Shown here: piece by piece, positions 1 through 5,130 of the stretch
Layout of the letters: the number at the start of each line of letters is the position of its first letter
How positions within the stretch are numbered: the stretch's first letter is position 1
Assembly: GCA_018676385.1 (NCBI GenBank)
Contig: JABHEX010000052.1
Span: forward strand, 1-6,635
DNA from: Akkermansiaceae bacterium
GTDB lineage: Bacteria > Verrucomicrobiota > Verrucomicrobiia > Verrucomicrobiales > Akkermansiaceae
Length of the DNA: 6,635 bases
Direction: 5' to 3'
The notes under the pieces: generated by a model
What the model was told of the DNA's origin: nothing
Database searches by the model: none
The model's input: the letters and a program-made list of their open reading frames with translations, nothing else
Position numbers and translations under genes: made by a program

Positions 1-2
1 GG

Positions 3-74
3 TGGGGTCTTGTTGTGTCATGGTTTCTATACGGGTCTATTAAGTTGTATCGAAGGCATCGACTAGAACCGTGA
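3..74 (+). CDS. Possible C-terminal end of a membrane protein, cut by the window edge
   Basis: This frame is open from the left edge to a TGA at 72-74. It reads as a short hydrophobic stretch (WGLVVSWFLYG) followed by a basic tail (SIKLYRRHRLEP), a common ending for an inner-membrane protein whose last helix leaves a positive tail in the cytoplasm. The first frame is also open to a TAG at 64-66 but reads less like protein. Only 23 residues are visible, so the product cannot be named. A dispersed repeat begins about 25 bases after the stop, the same gene-then-repeat order seen for the genes ending at 557 and 3156. Non-coding DNA is a real alternative. Confidence 0.3.
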   Translation, partial: WGLVVSWFLYGSIKLYRRHRLEP

Positions 75-98
75 CGAAATAATTCTCTGAATCACTCC

Positions 99-142
99 CC
101 CAGAACCAACAGCAATCACACGACAGCAATCACGGCCCTGTT
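99..142 (+). repeat. Dispersed intergenic repeat, core copy A
   Basis: This is one of four copies of a 44-nt core (the others are at 629-672, 2514-2557 and 3168-3211). All are the same length and orientation, and they share CAGAACCAAC near the left end and AGCARTCACGGC near the right. Copy A matches copy B at 38 of 44 positions by hand alignment. It also holds an exact internal direct repeat, ACAGCAATCAC at 109-119 and 123-133. A perfect 8-bp inverted repeat, ACCAACAG (105-112) and CTGTTGGT (138-145), could form a weak stem. It lies between the possible gene end at 74 and the gene starting at 225. Confidence 0.8.
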
Positions 143-224
143 GGTAGAGTTTTGAGCTTCATTGCGAGTTTTGATAGGTTGTTACGCAAAATCCAAATGT
201 TGTCAGCTGCAAATTACGCCACCT

Positions 225-557
225 ATGAGCTTACTGACCTTGTACATGATCGCTTCCTTTGGGGTGCTGGTATTGCTATGGCTGTCGTATTGGCTGCGAG
301 GCGAAAACAAACCAAAGATCCCTTTCGTTTATTGGTGCTTCGCTCAAATCTACTGCTTCATAGCTATATTAGGTGTCGGTATGATTCATGCGCATCTGGA
401 TTGTATGTCTTTATGGGGCGACTGCTACGTACATCATTACCCCGGTTGGTTATACGATTTCAAACCACTGCTTCTTAACTCGATAAAAAATTGGTGCTGG
501 TTAGCCGGAGGCGCGACCCTAATAAATGTACTTAATTGGTATCGAAGCACTCGTTGA
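225..557 (+). CDS. Small three-helix membrane protein, function unknown
   Basis: This encodes 110 aa that I do not recognise. Three hydrophobic segments are visible: about residues 2-23 (LTLYMIASFGVLVLLWLSYW), 31-55 (VYWCFAQIYCFIAILGVGM) and 90-105 (CWLAGGATLINVL). An extramembrane part between the second and third helices is rich in aromatic residues, Cys and His (DCMSLWGDCYVHHYPGW). That loop could bind a metal or form a disulfide, but no known motif is visible. I chose ATG 225 because it begins right at the first helix. TTG codons at 152 and 162 also open reading frames; the one at 162 is in this frame and would add 21 unremarkable residues. No good ribosome binding site precedes any of these starts, so the start is uncertain. 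The gene stands alone between repeat copies A and B. Confidence 0.6.
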   Translation: MSLLTLYMIASFGVLVLLWLSYWLRGENKPKIPFVYWCFAQIYCFIAILGVGMIHAHLDCMSLWGDCYVHHYPGWLYDFKPLLLNSIKNWCWLAGGATLINVLNWYRSTR

Positions 558-602
558 ATGGAAATAGTGGCCTTAACTTACAGTTACTAGCGATCCACTA
601 TC

Positions 603-672
603 TTTCAAATTACCTTCTGATGCGTCTACCCAGAACCACCAGCATTCAGCCAACAGAAATCACGGCCCTGTT
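603..672 (+). repeat. Dispersed intergenic repeat, copy B with left arm
   Basis: The 44-nt core is at 629-672. The bases just left of it (603-628, TTTCAAATTACCTTCTGATG and following) match the 41-nt repeats at 685-725 and 2052-2092. This copy therefore links the two repeat types: the full unit is a left arm of about 26 nt plus the core, while 685 and 2052 are left arms with a diverged start of the core. Within the core, AACAG (652-656) can pair with CTGTT (668-672). The copy sits 45 bases after the stop of the small membrane protein at 557, in the same orientation as the other copies. Confidence 0.75.
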
Positions 673-684
673 TCTAAAGCCCTA

Positions 685-725
685 CTTTTTTCAAATTGGC
701 TTCTGATGTGTCTGGCGGGGAACTA
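685..725 (+). repeat. 41-nt direct repeat, left member of the pair bounding the minus-strand cluster
   Basis: This copy is identical to 2052-2092 at 40 of 41 positions; the only difference is C at 716 against T at 2083. Both copies lie on the same strand and read CTTTTTTCAAATTGGCTTCT, then GATGTGTCTGG, then GGGGAACTA. The two copies enclose the minus-strand gene cluster, so recombination between them would remove 1367 bp containing exactly that cluster. The repeat is a relative of the left arm of copy B, which ends just 13 bases upstream. Confidence 0.85.
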
Positions 726-824
726 GTGAAGCTTGAATACATGAAGGCACATCGCAATACTTATGGTGAACGCACGACAGAGGCTCAGGAACAGCAGCTG
801 GAGAGGAGATTAACAAAGTTATAA
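696..824 (+). other. Short ORF running out of a repeat; possible gene remnant
   Basis: From TTG 696 inside the 41-nt repeat, a 42-codon frame runs to TAA 822-824. Other possible starts are GTG 708, GTG 726 and ATG 741. The part beyond the repeat (KLEYMKAHRNTYGERT, then TEAQEQQLERRLTKL) is hydrophilic and looks like an amphipathic, protein-like C-terminus. The same frame in the second repeat copy reads the same residues (LASDVSGGEL) and then stops at once, and the one base that differs between the copies is synonymous in this frame. This could be the leftover tail of a gene copied with the repeat, a tiny real gene, or chance. No ribosome binding site is evident. The bases from 825 to 912 hold nothing I can name. 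Confidence 0.25.
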
Positions 825-912
825 AAGGTGAAGTGTGGCTCAGACCTCATTCATTTTTTTATAAGTGGATTGTTTACTTGCTGTGATCCGCACTAAACCT
901 GGCGTAGGAACC

Positions 913-1428
913 TCAATTGGACCCTAAGGATCGCCGTTCCTCTCGAATTAATAAGAGTAACAACAATATGAATGTGGACTGCAGTAATACATAGGCCGCC
1001 ATAAATCCCGGATTACTGATCGCGTCATCTAAGGCCAACAAATTTGCGGTACCCGAAAATTGGAAATATGTGAGCATCGCGGTAAAAGTCATCATCATGG
1101 TCTCGAGTCGCTGGCCTAATAACAGCCAAACATGGAGTAAAACCAGCATAATAAATCCCGCAATAAATCTTAACTGCTGCAGCTCTTGGTGTTCACGCAT
1201 ATTACTCCACCCATACGCGAGATAAGGGTCTAGAACACCGACCAAAAAGGCACCTACATACGCTACGGCAAGAGCAGAGATAACAATCAGATAGCGTTTA
1301 AAAGGTTTGGTTTTAAAGGCTAAAGCTTCTCCGTATGTACTAAGCTTTAGAGCAGGGCTTCTTTTTAAAAGTGCCTCAAGCTCATCGTCCGTTAGTATTT
1401 TGGCGTTCTCGTCACTGTTTTTAACCAT
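913..1428 (-). CDS. Four-helix membrane protein, function unknown (second member of an overlapping pair)
   Basis: This encodes 171 aa that I do not recognise. A hydrophilic N-terminus of about 44 residues (with the acidic stretch TDDELEALLKRSP) comes before four hydrophobic segments at about 46-66, 86-105, 111-133 and 141-161. The last helix is followed by a basic tail (REERRSLGSN), which predicts both ends in the cytoplasm. ATG 1428 is preceded by AGGG at a 9-base spacing and overlaps the end of the upstream gene by 8 bases, so the two are almost certainly co-transcribed and translationally coupled. The stretch GQRLETMM...ANLLALDD aligns with GRDVSPML...DTLALDN in the neighbour, which suggests the two are diverged copies of one fold that may pair in the membrane. 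Confidence 0.75.
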   Translation of the reverse strand: MVKNSDENAKILTDDELEALLKRSPALKLSTYGEALAFKTKPFKRYLIVISALAVAYVGAFLVGVLDPYLAYGWSNMREHQELQQLRFIAGFIMLVLLHVWLLLGQRLETMMMTFTAMLTYFQFSGTANLLALDDAISNPGFMAAYVLLQSTFILLLLLLIREERRSLGSN

Positions 1429-1816
1429 CGAAATCGACCCTGCGCGATTCGACAGCCATGTACGTAATTGCCACGAGAAAGAAGGGACGAGTAAATTGAG
1501 TTACCTTGCCGGTGATTAGCTCTGGGACGAATAACACATTATCCAGCGCAAGGGTGTCCTCCAAAAATGTCAGCCAAGCAAGGGTGGCGCCAATTACCAG
1601 CATGGGAGAGACATCTCTGCCGGTGATTTTCAAAAACACATAGAGGCTGCCAAGTCCGATCATCAAGATGCTGCGGTAGTCCATGAGCGTCTGCGACAGG
1701 AAAATAGCATCAGGAGTGTTTAAGACGGGGCCGCCCAGCTCGTGGAGGAGAACTGTATGACTTACAGCAAGAGCCAAAAAAAGATATACAATTACTTCAG
1801 AAATTCTATAGCTCAT
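1421..1816 (-). CDS. Four-helix membrane protein, function unknown (first certain member of an overlapping pair)
   Basis: This encodes 131 aa that I do not recognise. Hydrophobic segments lie at about residues 6-24, 48-65, 69-86 and 108-122, with a basic, then acidic tail (ESRRVDFDG). ATG 1816 has GAGG 7 bases upstream on the minus strand, a good ribosome binding site. The gene overlaps the downstream gene by 8 bases. It resembles that neighbour in its third-helix region: both have G-R, then a Met-rich hydrophobic run, then LALD followed by N or D. It lacks the neighbour's long hydrophilic N-terminus. The A of its ATG also lies in an ATGA overlap with a doubtful upstream ORF. With that ORF, the cluster occupies most of the segment bounded by the 41-nt direct repeats. 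Confidence 0.75.
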   Translation of the reverse strand: MSYRISEVIVYLFLALAVSHTVLLHELGGPVLNTPDAIFLSQTLMDYRSILMIGLGSLYVFLKITGRDVSPMLVIGATLAWLTFLEDTLALDNVLFVPELITGKVTQFTRPFFLVAITYMAVESRRVDFDG

Positions 1817-2061
1817 TTACACGCCTCACGAAAGACATATGCCACCATCGCAGTGTTGTATCGCCCATGCAACCTACATTTGCATACTCTGCGACGAAGG
1901 TCGCCACTACAGATGATGCCCCCACAAAGCTTAAGGCCACGGATTATCCAAAAAGTCGGATTTTTGATATCAAGTTCCGTCTTTTCAAGAATGCCGACGG
2001 ACGTCTCACCAAAATCAACAGCCGTCACACGCCACTGTTTCTCCAGATCTCCTTTTTTCAA
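1813..2061 (-). CDS. Doubtful small ORF at the head of the minus-strand membrane-protein pair
   Basis: This frame encodes up to 82 aa from TTG 2061 and has no recognisable domain. It reads plausibly over about residues 10-56 (TAVDFGETSVGILEKTELDI and onward), then becomes rich in Cys and Arg (RRRVCKCRLHGR). The argument for coding is the ATGA overlap (1813-1816) with the next gene, typical of coupled genes. Several points argue against it. The TTG lies inside the 41-nt repeat and has no ribosome binding site upstream, and no ATG is in frame until residue 71. GTG at residue 12 is an alternative start. The opposite strand is also open from ATG 1867 to 2073. The region could instead be the leader of the membrane-protein pair. 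Confidence 0.35.
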   Translation of the reverse strand: MKKGDLEKQWRVTAVDFGETSVGILEKTELDIKNPTFWIIRGLKLCGGIICSGDLRRRVCKCRLHGRYNTAMVAYVFREACK

Positions 2062-2092
2062 ATTGGCTTCTGATGTGTCTGGTGGGGAACTA
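2052..2092 (+). repeat. 41-nt direct repeat, right member of the pair bounding the minus-strand cluster
   Basis: This copy is identical to 685-725 except for T at 2083 in place of C. It overlaps the putative TTG start of the minus-strand ORF at 1813-2061, so any protein from that start would begin inside repeat DNA. After 2092 the two copies diverge at once (CTGTGACAG here, GTGAAGCTT there), giving a sharp right boundary. Confidence 0.85.
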
Positions 2093-2165
2093 CTGTGACA
2101 GTGACAAAGGTTTTGGCTCCCCGGGGGGGTGTTTTCTGGCAGAATTTTGGATAGTTGCTACACCA

Positions 2166-2190
2166 AAAGTCTGTGTAGAAAGTCTGTGTA
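2166..2190 (+). repeat. Short tandem repeat, two copies of AAAGTCTGTGTA
   Basis: AAAGTCTGTGTA occurs exactly at 2166-2177 and 2179-2190 with a 13-base period. The inner TCTGTGTA occurs once more at 2363-2370, on the far side of the tRNA fragment. No reading frame or known binding motif explains it. It may be a protein-binding site or debris of the event that truncated the tRNA. Confidence 0.5.
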
Positions 2191-2252
2191 ATTTAGGTGG
2201 ATCTGGTACTATCACCGCTGGTGCAGACTTTAGGGTCTGAGAAAAAACCTAT

Positions 2253-2323
2253 GTAGTTCAGTTGGTTAGAATACCGGCCTGTCACGCCGGGGGTCGCGGG
2301 TTCGAGTCCCGTCCGCTCCGCCA
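2253..2323 (+). pseudogene. tRNA-Asp(GUC) 3' fragment lacking the 5' acceptor strand
   Basis: From G 2253 the sequence follows gammaproteobacterial tRNA-Asp from its seventh base to the encoded CCA end. It has the D arm (GTTC...GAAT), an anticodon stem CCGGC/GCCGG around the loop CTGTCAC with anticodon GTC, the T arm GCGGG-TTCGAGT-CCCGT, the 3' acceptor CCGCTCC, G and CCA (2321-2323). The six bases that should come before it, GGAGCG, are replaced by ACCTAT (2247-2252), so the acceptor stem cannot form and the copy should not function. A clean 3' fragment is what integration at, or recombination within, a tRNA gene leaves behind; an intact copy would lie elsewhere. The antisense frame here gives a familiar spurious protein (RTGLEPATPGVTGRYSNQLN), which is not a gene. 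Confidence 0.85.
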
Positions 2324-2513
2324 TTTCTTCTAAGCCGCATAGCCGCGTAATTTTTTTTAAATTCTGTGTAAAGCTTCTGTATTTTAATGGTTCACGGCGA
2401 CTTTTCAGATCCATCTAACGCGTTTGAAGTCGGGTATTTGGCAGGTAGTAAAGGGCGGATATGTGTCTTTCTTATGAGCGTGACAAAATCCAAATCAACC
2501 TCTAATGCAGCTA

Positions 2514-2690
2514 CCCAGAACCAACAGTAGTTAGACGACAGCAGTCACGGCGCTGTTTTTCTTGTTTTGCTGAGGATTCGCTCTCGCGTATCAAGTAACG
2601 TTGACGGGGCTTTAACGAAGACTGGCGCTGAACCACTGTAAAAACGCTACACTTGCACCGTCTTAGATAGGGCATCTGCGCTGTGTCATA
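2514..2690 (+). repeat. Dispersed intergenic repeat, long copy C
   Basis: The 44-nt core is at 2514-2557. Beyond it, similarity to the copy at 3168 continues for well over 100 bases, with shared blocks ATCAAGTAACG, GAAGACT, TGAACCACT and ACGC-ACACT. It fades around the GTG start of the next gene. In the core, ACAGC (2538-2542) pairs with GCTGT (2552-2556) and is followed by a T run, so it could act as a weak terminator for transcription from the left. Small insertions and deletions between copies C and D break any shared reading frame, so the repeat looks non-coding. Confidence 0.75.
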
Positions 2691-3156
2691 CGAAATCGCA
2701 AAATTTCTGCACATAACGGGTGTGGTCATGCTCATGGGTAACATTACGGTTACCGCAATCTGGAAATACTTTGCAGACCGCACTCAACAACCTGAAGTGC
2801 TTAGCTTTGCCCAAAAGCTAGTGACCTATACGGATTGGTCCATGACCGTTTGGGGCGTCGTGCTGCTAATGGGGGGAGGCTATTTTATGGTCTTTTTCGC
2901 AGACTGGCCGCTGACGCTACACTGGTTGCTTGCGAGCCAACTGTTGTTCATTGTGGCGGGTCTAATCTGGCTTCTTTTACTTGTACCAATACAAGTTCGA
3001 CAAGCACGTCTGGCACGGAGTTTTACTGGAAACGATGTTGGCGATGAGTACCGAAAGCTGTCACGCCAGTGGTTAATCTGGGGGCTGATCAGCACCCTTC
3101 CACTGTTAGCAGCAACTTGGCTGATGATTGCAAAGCCAGTCAGCGGGCTTTACTGA
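2683..3156 (+). CDS. DUF2269-like four-helix membrane protein
   Basis: This encodes 157 aa of a predicted inner-membrane protein. Hydrophobic segments lie at about 5-27, 54-72, 80-102 and 130-150. The N-terminal pattern (AKFLHITGVVMLMGNITVTA), with a His in the first helix followed by a glycine-containing hydrophobic run, is typical of the DUF2269 family of integral membrane proteins, and the length fits. The family's biochemical role is unknown to me. GTG 2683 is the best start: it places the family's N-terminus correctly, has AGGG 10 bases upstream, and an in-frame stop (TAG) lies a little further upstream. The start codon sits at the right end of repeat C, so its leader is shared with the gene at 3403. 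Repeat D begins 12 bases after the stop. Confidence 0.75.
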   Translation: MSYEIAKFLHITGVVMLMGNITVTAIWKYFADRTQQPEVLSFAQKLVTYTDWSMTVWGVVLLMGGGYFMVFFADWPLTLHWLLASQLLFIVAGLIWLLLLVPIQVRQARLARSFTGNDVGDEYRKLSRQWLIWGLISTLPLLAATWLMIAKPVSGLY

Positions 3157-3167
3157 GCTGCGTCATA

Positions 3168-3340
3168 CGCAGAACCAACACCAGTGAGGCGGCAGCAGTC
3201 ACGGCCCCGTTTTTCTCGCTTCGCTAACAGTTCGCTCAGGCGCATCAAGTAACGCTGCCGCGGTTTCAAGGAAGACTCGCGTCTGAACCACTTCAACAAC
3301 GCAACACTCGTAGCGTCCTACTTTGCGGACATCAAACTGT
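3168..3340 (+). repeat. Dispersed intergenic repeat, long copy D
   Basis: The 44-nt core is at 3168-3211. The similarity to copy C continues through ATCAAGTAACG, GAAGACT and TGAACCACT into the leader of the secreted-protein gene. Copies C and D are direct repeats that enclose only the DUF2269-like gene, 654 bases apart. The far right end includes a small GTCC/GGAC inverted repeat around 3314-3329. The AT-rich bases after it (about 3331-3380) probably hold the promoter of the next gene, but I cannot assign clear -35 and -10 boxes. Confidence 0.75.
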
Positions 3341-3402
3341 CATAAAGAAAAATGTAAAGTGAAGCAGAATACAAAAATAACACTGAAGCGAGGAGATGAG
3401 TT

Positions 3403-4020
3403 ATGAAGTATCTAGCAGGAATATGTGCGTTGTTTATGTCGTGTGCTGCTTTGGCCGGGCACCACAAAGAGGGCGAAAGTGCTGTTGACCATACGTCTGC
3501 GGCTTGGCAAATCAAAGCCTACAGCTCTGCCGCGCCGGATTTTTTGGGGAATTTTGCAACAGTCATCGGTATCGACGGAGCAATTTTGCGCGAGGGAACC
3601 AATGGTTGGATCTGCCAATCAGCAAATCCAAGACCGGTGCCCAGCGGCGGCTGGCGCTCTGCCCACGAAGCCATGCCGGCGTGCCACGACGGCGAGGGAA
3701 TGAAGTGGATGATGGGCTACATGGCTGGAACAGCCCCAGTAATGGAGCGAGATACGTTCATGTGGATGTTGCATGGCGACATGGGTGAAGACAACACTAA
3801 AGCTGGGGTTCTTAACAAAGCCGATGCCGTGGCGGGAGAGTGGATCGAGTCTGGCCCCCACCTCATGTTAATGCCCAAAGACCCCACTAGCTTGGCTAAC
3901 TATCCCACTGACTTCACGACGGGTGCGCCTTACGTTATGTTTCCCGAAACGCCCTATGCTCACCTGATGATTCCGGTGGCGGGATATTATAAGTATCAGC
4001 CCGAATCCAGACCCAAGTAG
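3403..4020 (+). CDS. Secreted protein of an uncharacterised family
   Basis: This encodes 205 aa. A signal peptide is clear: MKYLAGICALFMSCAALA, with likely signal peptidase I cleavage after ALA at residue 18 or 19, so the protein should be periplasmic or exported. The mature part has REGTNGW followed by Cys71, a second Cys at 94 that could form a disulfide with it, and a conserved-looking end (GPHLMLMP, then TPYAHLMIPV). From memory, these motifs (REGTNGWxC, GPHxM, TPYAHxMxPV) recur in a widespread family of secreted bacterial proteins with no known function; I cannot verify that here. The residues HHKEGESAVDH after cleavage and the Met/His-rich centre could bind a metal, but this is speculation. 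ATG 3403 has AGGAG 7 bases upstream. A strong terminator lies about 105 bases after the stop. Confidence 0.85.
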   Translation: MKYLAGICALFMSCAALAGHHKEGESAVDHTSAAWQIKAYSSAAPDFLGNFATVIGIDGAILREGTNGWICQSANPRPVPSGGWRSAHEAMPACHDGEGMKWMMGYMAGTAPVMERDTFMWMLHGDMGEDNTKAGVLNKADAVAGEWIESGPHLMLMPKDPTSLANYPTDFTTGAPYVMFPETPYAHLMIPVAGYYKYQPESRPK

Positions 4021-4125
4021 CGTCGTTATTAAGCACACGATGGGTCTACTGTTCAGTTGCGCTGTATGAGCGTTACGGTTGGGCACTTCGGCTGTAAACG
4101 GCGCCATTGAGATGGCTGTGATTTA

Positions 4126-4153
4126 GAAGGGGCGTTAAACGCCCCTTCTTTTT
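4126..4153 (+). terminator. Rho-independent terminator after the secreted-protein gene
   Basis: A perfect 10-bp stem, GAAGGGGCGT (4126-4135) and ACGCCCCTTC (4139-4148), closes a three-base loop TAA and is followed by TTTTT (4149-4153). It ends the transcript of the gene stopping at 4020. On the other strand the stem is followed by only a short mixed tract, so it is unlikely to work well for minus-strand transcription from 4367. Confidence 0.9.
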
Positions 4154-4366
4154 GTTGCGATAATCAACACACTGTCCGCAGCGCTACGTCGGTTGATTTT
4201 ATGATTAACCCTCTTTCCGAAACCTGTCAGAGCGCTCCTCTGCGTCCGCGTTATAAATTAAGAAGACTTTGGGTTGGCCTAAGCATCGCCATTGATCAGG
4301 GCCAAGGGGTTTACACCTGCCACGACGGTTACCCGAAGCGTCGAGTCACCCCCGGTCTCTGAGTGT

Positions 4367-4771
4367 TCATGGGCACCATGGGTTGTAACTCCCAAACGTC
4401 CAAAGATGGCCTTCTAAATCTCGACAGGAAAAGCTCTTGCCACCATGGTCTTCCTCTCTGAGCGCTATGGCGATCTCAGCGCCAGCCGAAACAGCAAAGG
4501 AGAAGCGTGTGTCCACGTCTTCATCACAGACGTAGAGGCTGGTTGTCACCTTGCCACCCACCTGAGCTGGTGGGACGTTGAGGACACCGAAATCAGACCT
4601 GTCAGTCGAGCCAACCATAATCATATGTTCGTCGAGCCTTAGTTGTGCGTGGGCCACCGTATCACCGGGTCCCTCAACACGAAAATGTATTTCGAAGCCA
4701 AACACGCTGCAAAGCCAGTCGATAGCAGCGTTGCAGTCTGCGTACTTAATAGCAGGAATAATAAGCGACAT
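4367..4771 (-). CDS. VOC-superfamily (glyoxalase/bleomycin-resistance fold) protein
   Basis: This encodes 134 aa. It has the paired beta-alpha-beta-beta-beta modules of the vicinal oxygen chelate fold: module one about residues 4-55 (IPAIKYADCNAAIDWLCSVF, then GFE) and module two about 73-128. It ends with the signature DLEGHLWTFGSY, in which Glu120 is at the usual C-terminal metal-ligand position. The residue where many members carry the first His is in IKYAD and is not His, so a metal-dependent glyoxalase I activity is doubtful. Members of this PhnB-like or resistance-like group act on or bind varied small molecules, and the substrate cannot be read from sequence. ATG 4771 is preferred over ATG 4792: it begins the fold directly and has AAGGA 10 bases upstream, which the longer version would translate through. 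It is a single gene, with no partner on its strand. Confidence 0.85.
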   Translation of the reverse strand: MSLIIPAIKYADCNAAIDWLCSVFGFEIHFRVEGPGDTVAHAQLRLDEHMIMVGSTDRSDFGVLNVPPAQVGGKVTTSLYVCDEDVDTRFSFAVSAGAEIAIALREEDHGGKSFSCRDLEGHLWTFGSYNPWCP

Positions 4772-4847
4772 GTCACTGTGTTCCTTACACACTCGCTGGG
4801 TGGTGGTATCAACCCCGAGCGTTCAATTGAGCGAGATTTGTGAGAGT

Positions 4848-4877
4848 AGAATAGGGTTATGGCACTTTGGTGATCAA
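4848..4877 (-). promoter_or_regulatory. Candidate promoter of the VOC gene
   Basis: On the minus strand, TTGATC (4872-4877) and TATTCT (4848-4853) are separated by 18 bases. Each matches four of six consensus sigma-70 positions. The site lies about 75 bases upstream of the ATG at 4771. Confidence 0.3.
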
Positions 4878-5052
4878 GGTGTTTTGGTCGTCTACGCAAA
4901 CATTACTGTCCTGAGTTTACGCTGACTCAGAGTTGAATTTTGAGGAGCGGTAGGCGCGTCTTCAACTGGGACGTGTTTGCGTCCGAGCCATTATGGTCTG
5001 CCTATGGCTAAATCCGAGAACAGACAAATACCATCAGTTAACTGACCAAGAT

Positions 5053-5068
5053 GTAAAGGAACCTTTAC
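5053..5068 (+). promoter_or_regulatory. Operator-like palindrome 1 upstream of the membrane-protein/Xre operon
   Basis: GTAAAGGAACCTTTAC is a perfect palindrome with 7-bp arms and a two-base centre. It recurs almost exactly at 5093-5108: the surrounding 20 bases (5051-5070 and 5091-5110) agree at 18 positions, with centres 40 bp apart, so both face roughly the same side of the helix. The predicted -35 box overlaps its right arm. The likely ligand is the Xre protein encoded at 5553. Confidence 0.7.
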
Positions 5069-5092
5069 TTTTATTTAAATGGGGCATAGGAT
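5064..5092 (+). promoter_or_regulatory. Candidate promoter of the membrane-protein/Xre operon
   Basis: TTTACT (5064-5069) and TAGGAT (5087-5092) are 17 bases apart; each matches four of six sigma-70 positions. The -35 box lies in palindrome 1 and the -10 box abuts palindrome 2. Transcription would start within palindrome 2, about 30 bases before the TTG at 5131. This layout suits repression by a protein bound at both sites. Confidence 0.5.
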
Positions 5093-5108
5093 GTAAAGGA
5101 TACTTTAC
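5093..5108 (+). promoter_or_regulatory. Operator-like palindrome 2 upstream of the membrane-protein/Xre operon
   Basis: GTAAAGGATACTTTAC has perfect 6-bp arms around a four-base centre. It is the second copy of the element at 5053-5068 and lies where transcription is predicted to start, ending 10 bases before the ribosome binding site AGGAG (5119-5123). Confidence 0.7.
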
Positions 5109-5130
5109 TTTATGTAATAGGAGCTTAACT

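Noticed and set aside
1867..2073. Plus-strand ORF of 68 aa opposite the doubtful minus-strand ORF
   Set aside because: It has no ribosome binding site and ends inside the 41-nt repeat. The minus-strand frame at least has an ATGA junction with a real gene, though neither is certain.
2193..2414. Minus-strand frame encoding ERTGLEPATPGVTGRYSNQL
   Set aside because: It is the antisense of the tRNA-Asp fragment, a well-known source of false protein annotations.
2511..2783. Minus-strand 90-aa ORF across repeat C
   Set aside because: It is antisense to the start of the DUF2269-like gene and to the repeat, and the frame is not kept in repeat copy D.
99..3211. Canonical integron attC sites at the four repeat cores
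   Set aside because: The copies lack the RYYYAAC and GTTRRRY core sites and the paired inner boxes; the inverted repeats present are short and not conserved among copies.
99..3211. A CRISPR array
   Set aside because: The copies are 530 to 1885 bases apart with genes between them and are diverged; there are no regular spacers.
4274..4305. Inverted repeat TTGGCC...GGCCAA downstream of the VOC gene
   Set aside because: The arms are only 6 bp with a 20-base loop and no T run in either direction, so it is not a credible terminator.
4993..5130. 46-residue N-terminal extension of the membrane protein from ATG 4993
   Set aside because: It would cross both palindromes and the promoter; TTG 5131 has an ideal AGGAG and the extension does not look like protein.
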